DNA from: Mesorhizobium japonicum MAFF 303099
Lineage (GTDB): Bacteria > Pseudomonadota > Alphaproteobacteria > Rhizobiales > Rhizobiaceae
Direction: 5' to 3'
Assembly: GCF_000009625.1 (NCBI RefSeq)
Contig: NC_002678.2
Location: 3,442,001-3,506,000, forward strand
Length of the DNA: 64,000 nt
Shown: piece after piece, positions 1 through 10,538 of the stretch
How the letters are laid out: every line of letters starts with the position of its first letter
Position numbering within the stretch: the first letter of the stretch is position 1
Notes under the pieces: model-generated
Database searches by the model: none
What the model was told of the DNA's origin: nothing
The model's input: the letters and a program-made list of their open reading frames with translations, nothing else
Program-made: the position numbers and the translations under genes

Positions 1-324
1 GGCATCATCGTCTCCTGCCCCGAATATGCCCATGGCGTGCCGGGCGGACTGAAGAACGCGCTCGACTGGCTGGTCTCGCGCGACGCCGCCGTCGCCAAGC
101 CCGCCATGCTGGCCCACGCCTCGCCGCGCTCGCTGTTCGCCCGTGCCGCGCTGGCTGAGATCATGCGGACGATGTCGTTCGCGATGTATGATGGTGGGCT
201 GGAAATTGCCCTGCTGGGGAAGAAGCCGCCGGAGGTGGAGGGCATCCTTGCGGAGCCGGGAAATGTGGTGGCGATGCGCGATGCGGTGCAGGGTTTCGCG
301 GAGTTCATACGCGGGCAAACATAG
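1..324 (+). CDS. NADPH-dependent FMN reductase family protein (5' end outside window)
   Basis: Reading frame 1 is open from the first base, so the true start lies upstream. The visible 107 residues carry the flavodoxin-like FMN-reductase signature near the start (CPEYAHGVPGGLKNALDW), the loop that binds the flavin isoalloxazine ring in this family. Family members are homodimeric cytosolic flavoproteins that reduce FMN or quinones with NAD(P)H. The N-terminal phosphate-binding loop is missing from the window, so cofactor preference cannot be judged. The gene ends three bases before a palindromic repeat copy. Confidence 0.8.
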   Translation, partial: GIIVSCPEYAHGVPGGLKNALDWLVSRDAAVAKPAMLAHASPRSLFARAALAEIMRTMSFAMYDGGLEIALLGKKPPEVEGILAEPGNVVAMRDAVQGFAEFIRGQT

Positions 325-326
325 GG

Positions 327-483
327 TCGTCATCCTAGGGCGCAAGGAACGAAGCGACGCAGCGCAGACCCTAGGATCCATGCCGTGACGTCAAGGCATT
401 GCAATCCTTACAGAATTCTGCACCGCAGCACTCCACGTCGGAGGTCACGGCATGGATCCTCGGGTCAAGCCCGAGGATGACGA
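327..483. repeat. Palindromic intergenic element, copy A
   Basis: Two inverted arms surround a loop of about 70 bases. The left arm runs from GTCATCCTAGGGCG through GCGCAGACCCTAGGATCCATG. The right arm reads back as CACGGCATGGATCC and ends in GATGACGAA. The same arms occur at 2311-2557, 30329-30515 and 62799-63316. The element fills most of the gap between the FMN reductase and the tautomerase gene and contains no convincing reading frame. Confidence 0.85.
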
Positions 484-520
484 AGGAAAGGGTGCGCCCG
501 CAGTCAAACGTCGCAACGCC

Positions 521-727
521 CTACCCCTTCCGCAGCGTCTCGACATCGGTCTTGCCGACATACCAGTCCCGCGCGTTGACCTCCTCGAACACCACCCAGA
601 CATCGTCATTGCCAAGTCCGGTGGCCTCCATGATGGCCGCCGTGACCTTCTTGGCGATGTCAGCCTTCTTGCCTGCCGGATCGGCGGCTATCACTTCCTT
701 GACGATGCGGATGTTGACGAATGGCAT
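521..727 (-). CDS. 4-oxalocrotonate tautomerase family protein
   Basis: This 68-residue protein begins MPFVNIRIVKEV, leaving Pro1 as the catalytic base after Met removal, as in 4-oxalocrotonate tautomerase and related small tautomerases. A strand-helix-strand fold is suggested by the helix-rich middle (KKADIAKKVTAAIMEATG) and the VWVVFEEV strand. A ribosome site (AGGAGG) precedes the ATG. Such proteins act as homohexamers or trimers in the cytosol on 2-hydroxymuconate-type enols. No catabolic neighbours are present, so the physiological substrate is unknown. Confidence 0.85.
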   Translation of the reverse strand: MPFVNIRIVKEVIAADPAGKKADIAKKVTAAIMEATGLGNDDVWVVFEEVNARDWYVGKTDVETLRKG

Positions 728-757
728 GACGACCTCCTTTTCAAATAGCTAGCGCCG

Positions 758-903
758 CTGAGAGACCGTTTCGAAATTCGCTCTGGCGAGACATATGATG
801 GTGGTTTCGAGAACCGGAGCGCAGCGGACATTTGGGTCCGTGAGCACCGGAAGCGCAGAAAACGCCTTCAGATGGCCGCCAGAGTAGAGTTTCCAAACGG
901 TCT
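758..903. repeat. RIME-like large imperfect palindrome
   Basis: GAGAGACCGTTT near the left end is matched in inverse orientation by AAACGGTCTCTC at the right end, and CTCTGGCG by CGCCAGAG. Inside lies a GAGAACCGGAGCGCAGCG / GAGCACCGGAAGCGC block. The organisation resembles the intergenic mosaic palindromes (RIME) of rhizobia. Its right end touches the stop codon of the SMP-30 gene (TGA at 905-907), so it may double as a 3' hairpin for that transcript. Confidence 0.6.
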
Positions 904-904
904 C

Positions 905-1825
<921 letters not shown>

Positions 1826-2005
1826 GCATTTTCCTCCCAGCATCACGTGATGCTGGATCAAGCCAGCCCGCGATCGATCTGGCAAGACGCGGCCTTCGCA
1901 ATTTGTATGACAAAACAGGGAGGAAACCGCCGTGCGACCGGGGCTGGCCCACGACCGGCCATGCAGGACGCGCCTTAGGACTCGATTAACCGGCTATGCG
2001 CTGCG

Positions 2006-2022
2006 TGCAATGGTGCATTGCA
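2006..2022. promoter_or_regulatory. Perfect inverted repeat upstream of the DUF1127 gene
   Basis: TGCAATG-GTG-CATTGCA is a perfect 7-base dyad about 100 bases upstream of the DUF1127 start and 181 bases upstream of the divergent SMP-30 start. A similar half site (TTGCAACG) follows 20 bases later. The spacing suits binding by a dimeric regulator, but the regulator and the target gene are not identified. Confidence 0.4.
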
Positions 2023-2121
2023 ACATCTTCTTTTTGCAACGCACCATTACTATGTCATGTTCCGTATCGACCAAGGGAGGAAGAAACCGCCGCCAGAATG
2101 CGGCACAGAAGGACCCTTGCT

Positions 2122-2289
2122 ATGATCTTCAACGATCTCATGACCCGCGCTCGCAACAACATCGCCAAGCGCAAGCACTACAACCGCCTCGTCGCCGAAA
2201 TCGACAGCTTCACCAGCCGCGATCTGGCAGACATGCGCGCCGACCGTTCGGAAATGCTCTACCAGATCCACAAGCAGATCTACGGCTGA
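2122..2289 (+). CDS. DUF1127 domain small protein
   Basis: The 55-residue protein (MIFNDLMTRARNN...) is dominated by the DUF1127 (YjiS-like) helix: basic residues, then LVAEIDSFTSRDLADMRADRSEM. Members in rhizobia and Agrobacterium are small Arg-rich cytosolic proteins that bind RNA and influence phosphate and carbon metabolism. Upstream in-frame starts exist, but only this ATG gives the family length. The gene stands alone, with a regulatory-looking dyad upstream and a palindromic element 21 bases downstream. Confidence 0.85.
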   Translation: MIFNDLMTRARNNIAKRKHYNRLVAEIDSFTSRDLADMRADRSEMLYQIHKQIYG

Positions 2290-2310
2290 GTATTCGGTCG
2301 ACCTATCACG

Positions 2311-2557
2311 TTCGTCATCCTTGGGCGTAGCGACGCGAAGCGGAGCGAAGACCCCTGGAGCTGCTCAGCAGCCCGAGGGATCCATGCCGTGATCTTCGAG
2401 CGCCGCAGCGGTGCAGAATTTCTGTCTACCGCTGTCCGCAACGCCTATTCTGATCTGAAGTATCCTTTAACCAACGTCCCGGCATGGATTCCTTGGGCTG
2501 CAGAGCAGCTCCAGGGGTCTGCGCCGCGTCGCTTCGCTTCGCCGTAGAATGACGAAG
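2311..2557. repeat. Palindromic intergenic element, copy B (long, diverged)
   Basis: The arms TTCGTCATCCTTGGGCG and TAGAATGACGAAG flank two further inverted blocks (CCCTGGAGCTGCTCAGCAGC against GCTGCAGAGCAGCTCCAGGG). The central loop contains GTGCAGAATTTCTG, related to the loops of copies A and C. This copy is about 90 bases longer than copy A, from extra internal stem sequence. It lies between the DUF1127 gene and the 3' end of ccmG. Confidence 0.8.
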
Positions 2558-2570
2558 CAAGAGATCGCCG

Positions 2571-3149
2571 TCAGTTCGGCACGGCCAGTGCCTTGTCGAT
2601 TTGCGGCAGCAACACATCCCGCGCCGCTTCCGCCGTCAGCGGGCCGACATGCTTGTAGGCAATTTTGCCGTCCTTGCCGATGACGAAGGTTTCCGGCACG
2701 CCGTAGACACCCCAGTCGATTGCCGTGCGGCCGGCTTCGTCGACCCCGATGGCCTGGAACGGATTGCCGAGGTCGCCGAGGAACCGGCGGGCGTTTTCCG
2801 GCTGGTCCTTATAGTTCAGCGCCGCCATCGTGAACCGCTTGTCCTGCGCCAGCGCCAGAAGCACCGGGTGCTCTTCGCGGCACGGCGCGCACCATGATGC
2901 GAACACGTTGACCAGCGTGACCTTGCCGGCGAACGCCCTGGAATCAAGCCCCGGCAGATTTGATCCCTCCAGTGCCGGCAGATTGGTCTGCGGCGCCGGC
3001 AGGCCGATTAGCGCCGATGGCACTTCCGAGACATCGCGTCCCGATAACAGCTGCCACAGGAACAAGCCCGCCAGGCCGAGAAAAACCAGCAGCGGCAACA
3101 GGACGAACAGGCGGCGACCGCGCGTCGGTGTTTCGGTCTCGCCGCTCAC
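2571..3149 (-). CDS. ccmG: Thiol:disulfide interchange protein, cytochrome c maturation (CcmG/DsbE)
   Basis: This 192-residue membrane-anchored thioredoxin reduces the haem-binding cysteines of apocytochrome c in the periplasm. One N-terminal membrane segment spans about residues 13-35. The catalytic WCAPC (Cys87, Cys90) follows the FAGKVTLVNVFAS strand, and a cis-Pro loop appears as GVYGVPETFVI. Its start overlaps the ccmD stop by four bases (ATGA), so the two genes are translationally coupled. It is the last gene of the leftward ccmA-ccmB-ccmD-ccmG cluster. Confidence 0.95.
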   Translation of the reverse strand: MSGETETPTRGRRLFVLLPLLVFLGLAGLFLWQLLSGRDVSEVPSALIGLPAPQTNLPALEGSNLPGLDSRAFAGKVTLVNVFASWCAPCREEHPVLLALAQDKRFTMAALNYKDQPENARRFLGDLGNPFQAIGVDEAGRTAIDWGVYGVPETFVIGKDGKIAYKHVGPLTAEAARDVLLPQIDKALAVPN

Positions 3150-3319
3150 GATTTCTCCGCCTCCGCCTTGTCGGAACGCCGCCGCACGCCGGCTGCTTCC
3201 AGCTCGGCAAGATCGCGCTTGCGCCCCTTTTGATCAAGCAGGATCCAGCCGATCAGCCCGGCCAGAACAACCGCCGTGATGCCATAGGCGGCCGTGACAT
3301 AGAGGGCGTGCGCACTCAT
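3146..3319 (-). CDS. ccmD: Haem exporter protein D
   Basis: This 57-residue protein has one transmembrane helix (about residues 8-27, YVTAAYGITAVVLAGLIGWI) followed by a basic, charged cytoplasmic tail, the normal CcmD layout. CcmD helps release haem-loaded CcmE from the CcmABC complex. The ATG at 3319 has GGGAGGC just upstream. Its stop overlaps ccmG. CcmD normally works with CcmC, which is absent upstream here. Confidence 0.85.
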   Translation of the reverse strand: MSAHALYVTAAYGITAVVLAGLIGWILLDQKGRKRDLAELEAAGVRRRSDKAEAEKS

Positions 3320-3479
3320 GCCTCCCGCTCCATCGGCATGCCTCTTTCCAGCCGTCTGCCTCGTTCGATCATGCTTTCCCTTAGCGACATGCCCATGGCT
3401 GCGCAACGCGCCGCGGTTTCAAACATACGTGGCCGCCGCGCCGCCGCCTTGATGTCGCGCAAACCATGCCAAACCTCGC
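3320..3479. other. 160-base gap where ccmC would be expected
   Basis: In the usual rhizobial order ccmA-ccmB-ccmC-ccmD-ccmG, a ccmC gene of about 750 bases lies between ccmB and ccmD. Only 160 bases separate them here. The gap encodes no membrane helices and none of the WWVWDARLT-type tryptophan-rich motif of CcmC. One minus-strand frame is open and its TGA overlaps the ccmD ATG, so it might be a trace of the old coupling, but it matches nothing I recognise. Confidence 0.6.
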
Positions 3480-4145
3480 TCAATCCGTTCCATGCCGCAG
3501 CGCAAGCGCCGCCGAGACCGGCCCCAGCACGGCAAGAAACAGCGTCAGCGCGGCAAGAATGAGGAAGGGCTGCAGGAAAGGATCGGGATTGGCCGTCGCG
3601 CCGTAGCTCGCCGAAACGCCGAAGATCAGCACCGGTATGGTCAGCGGCAGCACCAGCACCGAGATCAGAAGCCCGCCGCGCGGCAGCGCCACCGCCACCG
3701 CGGCACCCGCAGCGCCGATGAAGGTGATGGCCGGCGTGCCGACCAGCAGGGTCAGCGCCGTCGCGCCGATCGCGAGCGGCTCCATGTTCATGAACAGGCC
3801 GAGCAGGGGAGCAGCGACGACCAGCGGCAGAACGCTGCCCGCCCAATGCGCCAGGCATTTCACCAGCACCGTCAGCGCCAGCATGTGCCGGTCGTTGCCC
3901 AGCACCAGCAGATCGAGCGAGCCGTCCTCGCGGTCCGCCTGGAACAGCCGGTCGAGCCCAAGCAGGCAGGCAAGCAGCGCGCCGATCCACAGGATCGCCG
4001 GGCCGATGCGGGAAAGCAGCTTCAGGTCCGGCCCGACGCCGAACGGAATGGTGGCGATGACGGCGAGGAAGAAGATGACGCCGGTCAACGCGCCGCCGCC
4101 GGCACGGATGTTGAGGCGGATGTCGCGGGCAAAGAGGGACCACAT
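3480..4145 (-). CDS. ccmB: Haem exporter protein B (ABC-type permease subunit)
   Basis: The 221-residue product has about six hydrophobic helices and the CcmB start pattern (MWSLFARDIRLNIRAGGG). FQADREDGSLDLLVLG is the conserved cytoplasmic loop that contacts the CcmA ATPase. CcmB with CcmA powers release of holo-CcmE during c-type cytochrome assembly at the inner membrane. The length equals the family norm. A 170-base palindromic repeat separates it from ccmA, and the ccmC gene that normally follows is missing. Confidence 0.93.
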   Translation of the reverse strand: MWSLFARDIRLNIRAGGGALTGVIFFLAVIATIPFGVGPDLKLLSRIGPAILWIGALLACLLGLDRLFQADREDGSLDLLVLGNDRHMLALTVLVKCLAHWAGSVLPLVVAAPLLGLFMNMEPLAIGATALTLLVGTPAITFIGAAGAAVAVALPRGGLLISVLVLPLTIPVLIFGVSASYGATANPDPFLQPFLILAALTLFLAVLGPVSAALALRHGTD

Positions 4146-4181
4146 TACGATGTGGTCCCTTGTTGAGGACGGTGTTCTGTG

Positions 4182-4350
4182 ACGCCCCTCTCTGGCCTGC
4201 CGGCCATCTCCCCCACAAGGGGGGAGATCGCAAGCTTCGCCGTCGACGCACTTCTTGCGATGCTGTAGTTTGGCGAAACCCGAGCCAACAGCCAATCTCC
4301 CCCCTCGTGGGGGAGATGTCCGGCAGGACGGAGGGGGGCGCCGTAGAGTG
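4182..4350. repeat. RIME-like inverted repeat pair inside the ccm cluster
   Basis: Two copies of a 45-base module face each other. Each contains CCTGCCGG, then CATCTCCCCCAC and GGGGGGAGAT, itself a short palindrome. The left module is near 4184-4230 and the right near 4290-4348, so the whole forms a long imperfect hairpin. It occupies almost the entire ccmA-ccmB gap and would be transcribed between the two genes. A related short module occurs at 42355-42410. Confidence 0.8.
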
Positions 4351-4356
4351 CCGCCA

Positions 4357-4962
4357 TCAACCGGCTACCCCCATCCTCAACTCCGCCCCCTCGATCCCCA
4401 GCGGCAGATGCGTCGCCGCGACAATCATCCCACCCCCGGCACAGTGCCCTGCCATCAGCCCGGCAAACCGCGCCTCCGACGCCTTGTCCAATCCCGCCGT
4501 TGGCTCGTCGAGCAGCCACAGCGGCCGATGGCTGACCAAAAGCTTGGCGATCGCGGCGCGCCGCCTTTGCCCGGTCGAGAGATAGCCGAACGGCAGATGG
4601 CCGACGCCACCCAGCCCGACCGTATCCAGCGCCTCTTCGACGCCCGAGTCGCCACGGCCATTGAAATCGCGCCAGAAGCGCAGGTTTTCCACGACACTTA
4701 GCGCCGTCTTCATCGCGTTCTGGTGTCCGAGATAATGGCAGGCCGAAGCGATCGACGGAAAGTCATCGCCGCCGTTCTCGAGCAGCAGCCGGCCTTCGGC
4801 CTTCGGCAGCAGACCGGCGATGATCCGGAGCAGGGTCGATTTGCCCGATCCGTTCGGCCCGGTGACGACCAGCGCCTGGCCCTGATCGAGCGCAAAGCCG
4901 ACGCCGGAAAAAACCGCCTCGCCGCCGCGTTCGCCGCCCAGATTTTCGGCGATAAGCCGCAT
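4357..4962 (-). CDS. ccmA: Haem exporter ATP-binding protein
   Basis: This 201-residue ABC ATPase drives the CcmAB complex that releases haem-loaded CcmE. Walker A is GPNGSGKST (residues 35-43), the signature is LSTGQRRR in place of LSGGQ, as is usual for CcmA, and Walker B is LWLLDEPTAGLD. The ATG at 4962 follows GGCGAGGG and matches the family start (MRLIAENL). It is the first gene of the leftward cluster. An Irr-like site lies about 70 bases upstream in the shared ccmA-acnA intergenic region. Confidence 0.93.
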   Translation of the reverse strand: MRLIAENLGGERGGEAVFSGVGFALDQGQALVVTGPNGSGKSTLLRIIAGLLPKAEGRLLLENGGDDFPSIASACHYLGHQNAMKTALSVVENLRFWRDFNGRGDSGVEEALDTVGLGGVGHLPFGYLSTGQRRRAAIAKLLVSHRPLWLLDEPTAGLDKASEARFAGLMAGHCAGGGMIVAATHLPLGIEGAELRMGVAG

Positions 4963-5029
4963 CCCTCGCCTGCCCTGAAAACAATGTTCCGCGGTCGCTG
5001 CCGCATCGCACAAATTTGCTTTTCGACTG

Positions 5030-5046
5030 TCTAGAACTATTCCAGA
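5030..5046. promoter_or_regulatory. Irr-like iron control element between ccmA and acnA
   Basis: TCTAGAA-CTA-TTCCAGA differs at three positions from the ICE consensus TTTAGAA-N3-TTCTAAA bound by the haem-responsive regulator Irr in rhizobia. It lies 68 bases upstream of the ccmA start and 202 upstream of the acnA start. Both neighbours are haem- or iron-dependent, which suits Irr control. The match is by eye only. Confidence 0.5.
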
Positions 5047-5247
5047 AAATTCTCTATATGCGGTGCATCCGTGCCAGCGGTCGGCGCGGGAACAGAATTA
5101 GCGCCGAACCAGCGCACGCGCCGCCTTGAACGGCTCGGGTTGCTTGGGAACGGACAGCGGAAATGGCCGTACCCGCACCTTTGCGCGTGATTGCATGCCA
5201 TCGGCGTCCGTTCCCTTTCAGGCTGAACAGACAAGGACGGATCGCAC

Positions 5248-7938
<2,691 letters not shown>

Positions 7939-7961
7939 CCGCAGCCAGGGAATAGGGCTTG

Positions 7962-8248
<287 letters not shown>

Positions 8249-8426
8249 GATGGTGATGCCACTCCCTAATCGAACCACGTCGTGAAATGCAGTGTCGGTC
8301 CTGTTGCGGCCTTACCTGCGGCTGCACCGGCAAAATTTCACTGCAACGTGACTTCCCGTTGACTTCCGCTTCTGCCACATATTTCAGACAATCAGAACAA
8401 AGCCGGCGCCACCGGCGGGAATTGGA

Positions 8427-9233
8427 ATGATCATGGCCTCGCGAAGATCACTTTGGCTGGCAGCCTTCGCGCTGGCCTTCTCGGCGGTTGCCGGTGCCGG
8501 CCATGCCGGCGAGACCGAAAGGATCCAGGCCGAAAAACCCTCACCCGACAAGCCGCTCGGCGTGGTCGAACTGTTCACCAGCCAGGGCTGCAGCTCCTGC
8601 CCTCCGGCCGATGCCTTCTTCGCCGAACTTGCGACCAAGGATGACATTGTCGCGCTGTCCTATCACGTCGACTATTGGGACTATCTCGGCTGGAAGGACA
8701 CGCTGAGTCGCAAGGAAAACACCGAGCGGCAAAATGATTACATGCGCGCCTTCGGCAGTCGCTCCGTCTATACGCCGCAGGCGGTGCTCAATGGCCGCGC
8801 GCATGTCAACGGCGCCAATCGCGGCGAGGTCGACGGCGCGCTCGCCCGCATGGCGAAATCCGGCGAAGGCATGCGTGTGCCCGTCAAAGTCAGCCGCACC
8901 AGCGACCGCGTGATCATCGATGTCGGCGATGCCGGCGCCGGTCCGAGCGACGCCCATGTCGTCATCGTCTATTTCGAGCCGCCGCAGACGGTCAAGATCG
9001 CCCAGGGCGAGAACTCCGGCCGCAAGATGACTTATTGGAACGCCGTCACCGGCATCCAGACCGCCGGCATGTGGCACGGCAAGGCGCAGCGCTATGAGTT
9101 GCCGATGAGCGAGATCACCAAAAAGGGCGGCTGCGCCGTGCTTTTGCAGTCGGTCGGCAAGGACGGCATGCCAGGCCCCATTCTCGGCGCCGCCTTCATC
9201 CACAAGCCCCCGAACAAGGCCCAGGACTTATAG
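8427..9233 (+). CDS. DUF1223 domain secreted thioredoxin-like protein
   Basis: The 268-residue protein has an N-terminal signal peptide (about residues 1-27, cleavage after GAGHA). The DUF1223 core begins VVELFTSQGCSSCPPADAF with a CxxC at Cys55/Cys58, followed by LSYHVDYWDYLGWKD and the SVYTPQAVLNG strand. The fold is thioredoxin-related and the CxxC suggests a periplasmic redox role, but no substrate is established for the family. It is a single gene with a decayed ubiA downstream on the opposite strand. Confidence 0.88.
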   Translation: MIMASRRSLWLAAFALAFSAVAGAGHAGETERIQAEKPSPDKPLGVVELFTSQGCSSCPPADAFFAELATKDDIVALSYHVDYWDYLGWKDTLSRKENTERQNDYMRAFGSRSVYTPQAVLNGRAHVNGANRGEVDGALARMAKSGEGMRVPVKVSRTSDRVIIDVGDAGAGPSDAHVVIVYFEPPQTVKIAQGENSGRKMTYWNAVTGIQTAGMWHGKAQRYELPMSEITKKGGCAVLLQSVGKDGMPGPILGAAFIHKPPNKAQDL

Positions 9234-9257
9234 TCAACTCCGGCAAGCCGCATAACC

Positions 9258-9670
9258 TCACCATGTCCCGGCGAGTGCCGTGCAGGCCAGCAGCACGCAG
9301 GTCAAAATGTTTGACAGGAAAAGCCTGAATTCAGCTCCGGGCGCTGAAGGTCAATACGCCAAGCCTGCCAAATGAGCGGCGATCACCGCCATTCCGGCGG
9401 CGTATCGCAGGGACATGCCTGATAACCAGCCTCCCAGCGACCGCGATGCGACCGCAAAGGCCTAGAACAGGCGATACAGGTCTTGCCCCGAACAGGATTG
9501 CTGTCGACTTCAAACCGAGGCGAGTGTCGTCTTTGACATCCACGTGGACGGTATCGTAACCGATTTGCCATGCGATCGCGCCGACCTAAATGACACCAGC
9601 AGGCACCTGCCCGGTCACCTCGCAAGCGCCGGCAAGGTCTACGCCGATCTGGACCTTCAGGCATGAAAAA
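9258..9670 (-). pseudogene. ubiA: Decayed 4-hydroxybenzoate polyprenyltransferase remnant
   Basis: Fragments in different frames reproduce the C-terminal half of UbiA, which prenylates 4-hydroxybenzoate in ubiquinone synthesis. Around 9480-9590 the minus strand reads VGAIAWQIGYDTV, then DVKDDTRLGLKSTAILFG, matching the second Asp-rich motif and the KSTA(I/L)LFG signature. An in-frame TAG stands just before VGAIAW, and at least one frameshift is needed to reach the hydrophobic tail ending at the TGA at 9258. The N-terminal half with the first Asp-rich motif is absent. A working copy must exist elsewhere if the host makes ubiquinone. Confidence 0.75.
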
Positions 9671-9699
9671 ACCGACGTCAGCTTGCTTCTGACGCCGGT
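9665..9699 (-). terminator. Rho-independent terminator facing left with no gene behind it
   Basis: On the minus strand ACCGGCGTCAG pairs with CTGACGTCGGT across a 7-base loop, and a run of six T follows at once. It would end a leftward transcript arriving from 9700-10000, where no minus-strand gene is visible. The stretch 9700-10039 holds no convincing coding frame. It contains a second stem, CCGATTTTTCC against GGAAAAACCG near 9727-9749. Confidence 0.65.
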
Positions 9700-10039
9700 C
9701 ATTTAGGTTTTGGGATCGTCGCACCCGATTTTTCCAAGGAAAAACCGAGGTTGGTTCGATCCGACGCAGACCCGTGGGCGGGGGGCTTGGGGTTTACGAG
9801 CCGGTGCCGGACCGAACCGTCTCAGGCAACGCCGGTAAATTCGTCGGAGATTGGGGCATTAGCGCGGATAAAAAACGGCGGAAATGTGGCGAAGCATCAC
9901 CAATTCCAACATGCGGTTTGCAAACGTGACTGGACGTGACCGAAAAGGCGCACCGCCGCGACCGCTTCGCCGGCTCTTGCAATTGCAGCGCGAAGGGGCC
10001 AATTTTGGTTGGCAAAGATTCATTTTGAAGGATCGAGGC

Positions 10040-10426
10040 ATGACTGACGACAGCGGCGGGATGGGGGATGGTGACGCATCCGCAATATTGATCCCGCTGC
10101 ACGAGGCGCGCAGCGCACGCCTCGACCAGCCGGTGCGCTTCGACCGGCGTGAACTGGACCAGATCCTCAGGTTGTACGGACGCATGGTCGCCGCCAATGA
10201 ATGGCGCGACTACGCCATCGATCATCTGACCGACAGGGCGGTGTTTTCCGTCTTCCGCCGCGCCAGCGAAGTGCCGCTGTTCCAGATCGTCAAGGACCCG
10301 AAACTGGCCCGCAAACAGGGCGCCTTCGCCGTCATCGCCGCCGGCGGGCGCATCCTCAAACGCGGCCAGGAACTCGGCCGCGTGCTCGGTGTCTTCGACA
10401 GCAAGCTGAGAGTGGTCGAGGCCTGA
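10040..10426 (+). CDS. DUF2794 family protein
   Basis: This 128-residue cytosolic protein starts at an ATG preceded by GAAGGA. Its core (PVRFDRRELDQILRLYGRMVAANEWRDYAID, then FSVFRRASEVPLFQIVKDP and KRGQELGRVLGVFD) is the DUF2794 domain, which is restricted to Alphaproteobacteria and has no assigned function. There is no signal peptide, membrane segment or catalytic motif. Longer upstream in-frame starts lack a ribosome site and the family pattern. It is followed by a hairpin. Confidence 0.85.
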   Translation: MTDDSGGMGDGDASAILIPLHEARSARLDQPVRFDRRELDQILRLYGRMVAANEWRDYAIDHLTDRAVFSVFRRASEVPLFQIVKDPKLARKQGAFAVIAAGGRILKRGQELGRVLGVFDSKLRVVEA

Positions 10427-10452
10427 GCTGGGAATTGAGGAATTGAGGAAAA

Positions 10453-10480
10453 AGGCACTCAGCGCCTGACGTAAGTGCCT
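10453..10480. terminator. Hairpin after the DUF2794 gene
   Basis: AGGCACT pairs with AGTGCCT across a 14-base loop, preceded by an A-run and followed by CTTCTTGTTCTT. It lies between the convergent DUF2794 and acetyltransferase genes and may serve both. Confidence 0.55.
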
Positions 10481-10490
10481 CTTCTTGTTC

Positions 10491-10538
10491 TTCAATTCTT
10501 CAATTCTTCAATTCTTCAATTCTTCAATTCTTCAATTC
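10491..10538. repeat. Six tandem copies of TTCAATTC
   Basis: The octamer is repeated six times exactly. Two near-copies in inverse orientation (GAATTGAG) lie at 10432-10447 on the other side of the hairpin. The right half of the array overlaps the last codons and stop of the acetyltransferase gene. The design parallels the heptamer array at 7981-8029. Confidence 0.95.

Noticed and set aside
3316..4251. Minus-strand frame that overlaps ccmB and ends on the ccmD start
   Set aside because: Most of it is a shifted reading of ccmB. Only the last 50 codons lie outside, and they show no CcmC features, so it is not called as a gene.
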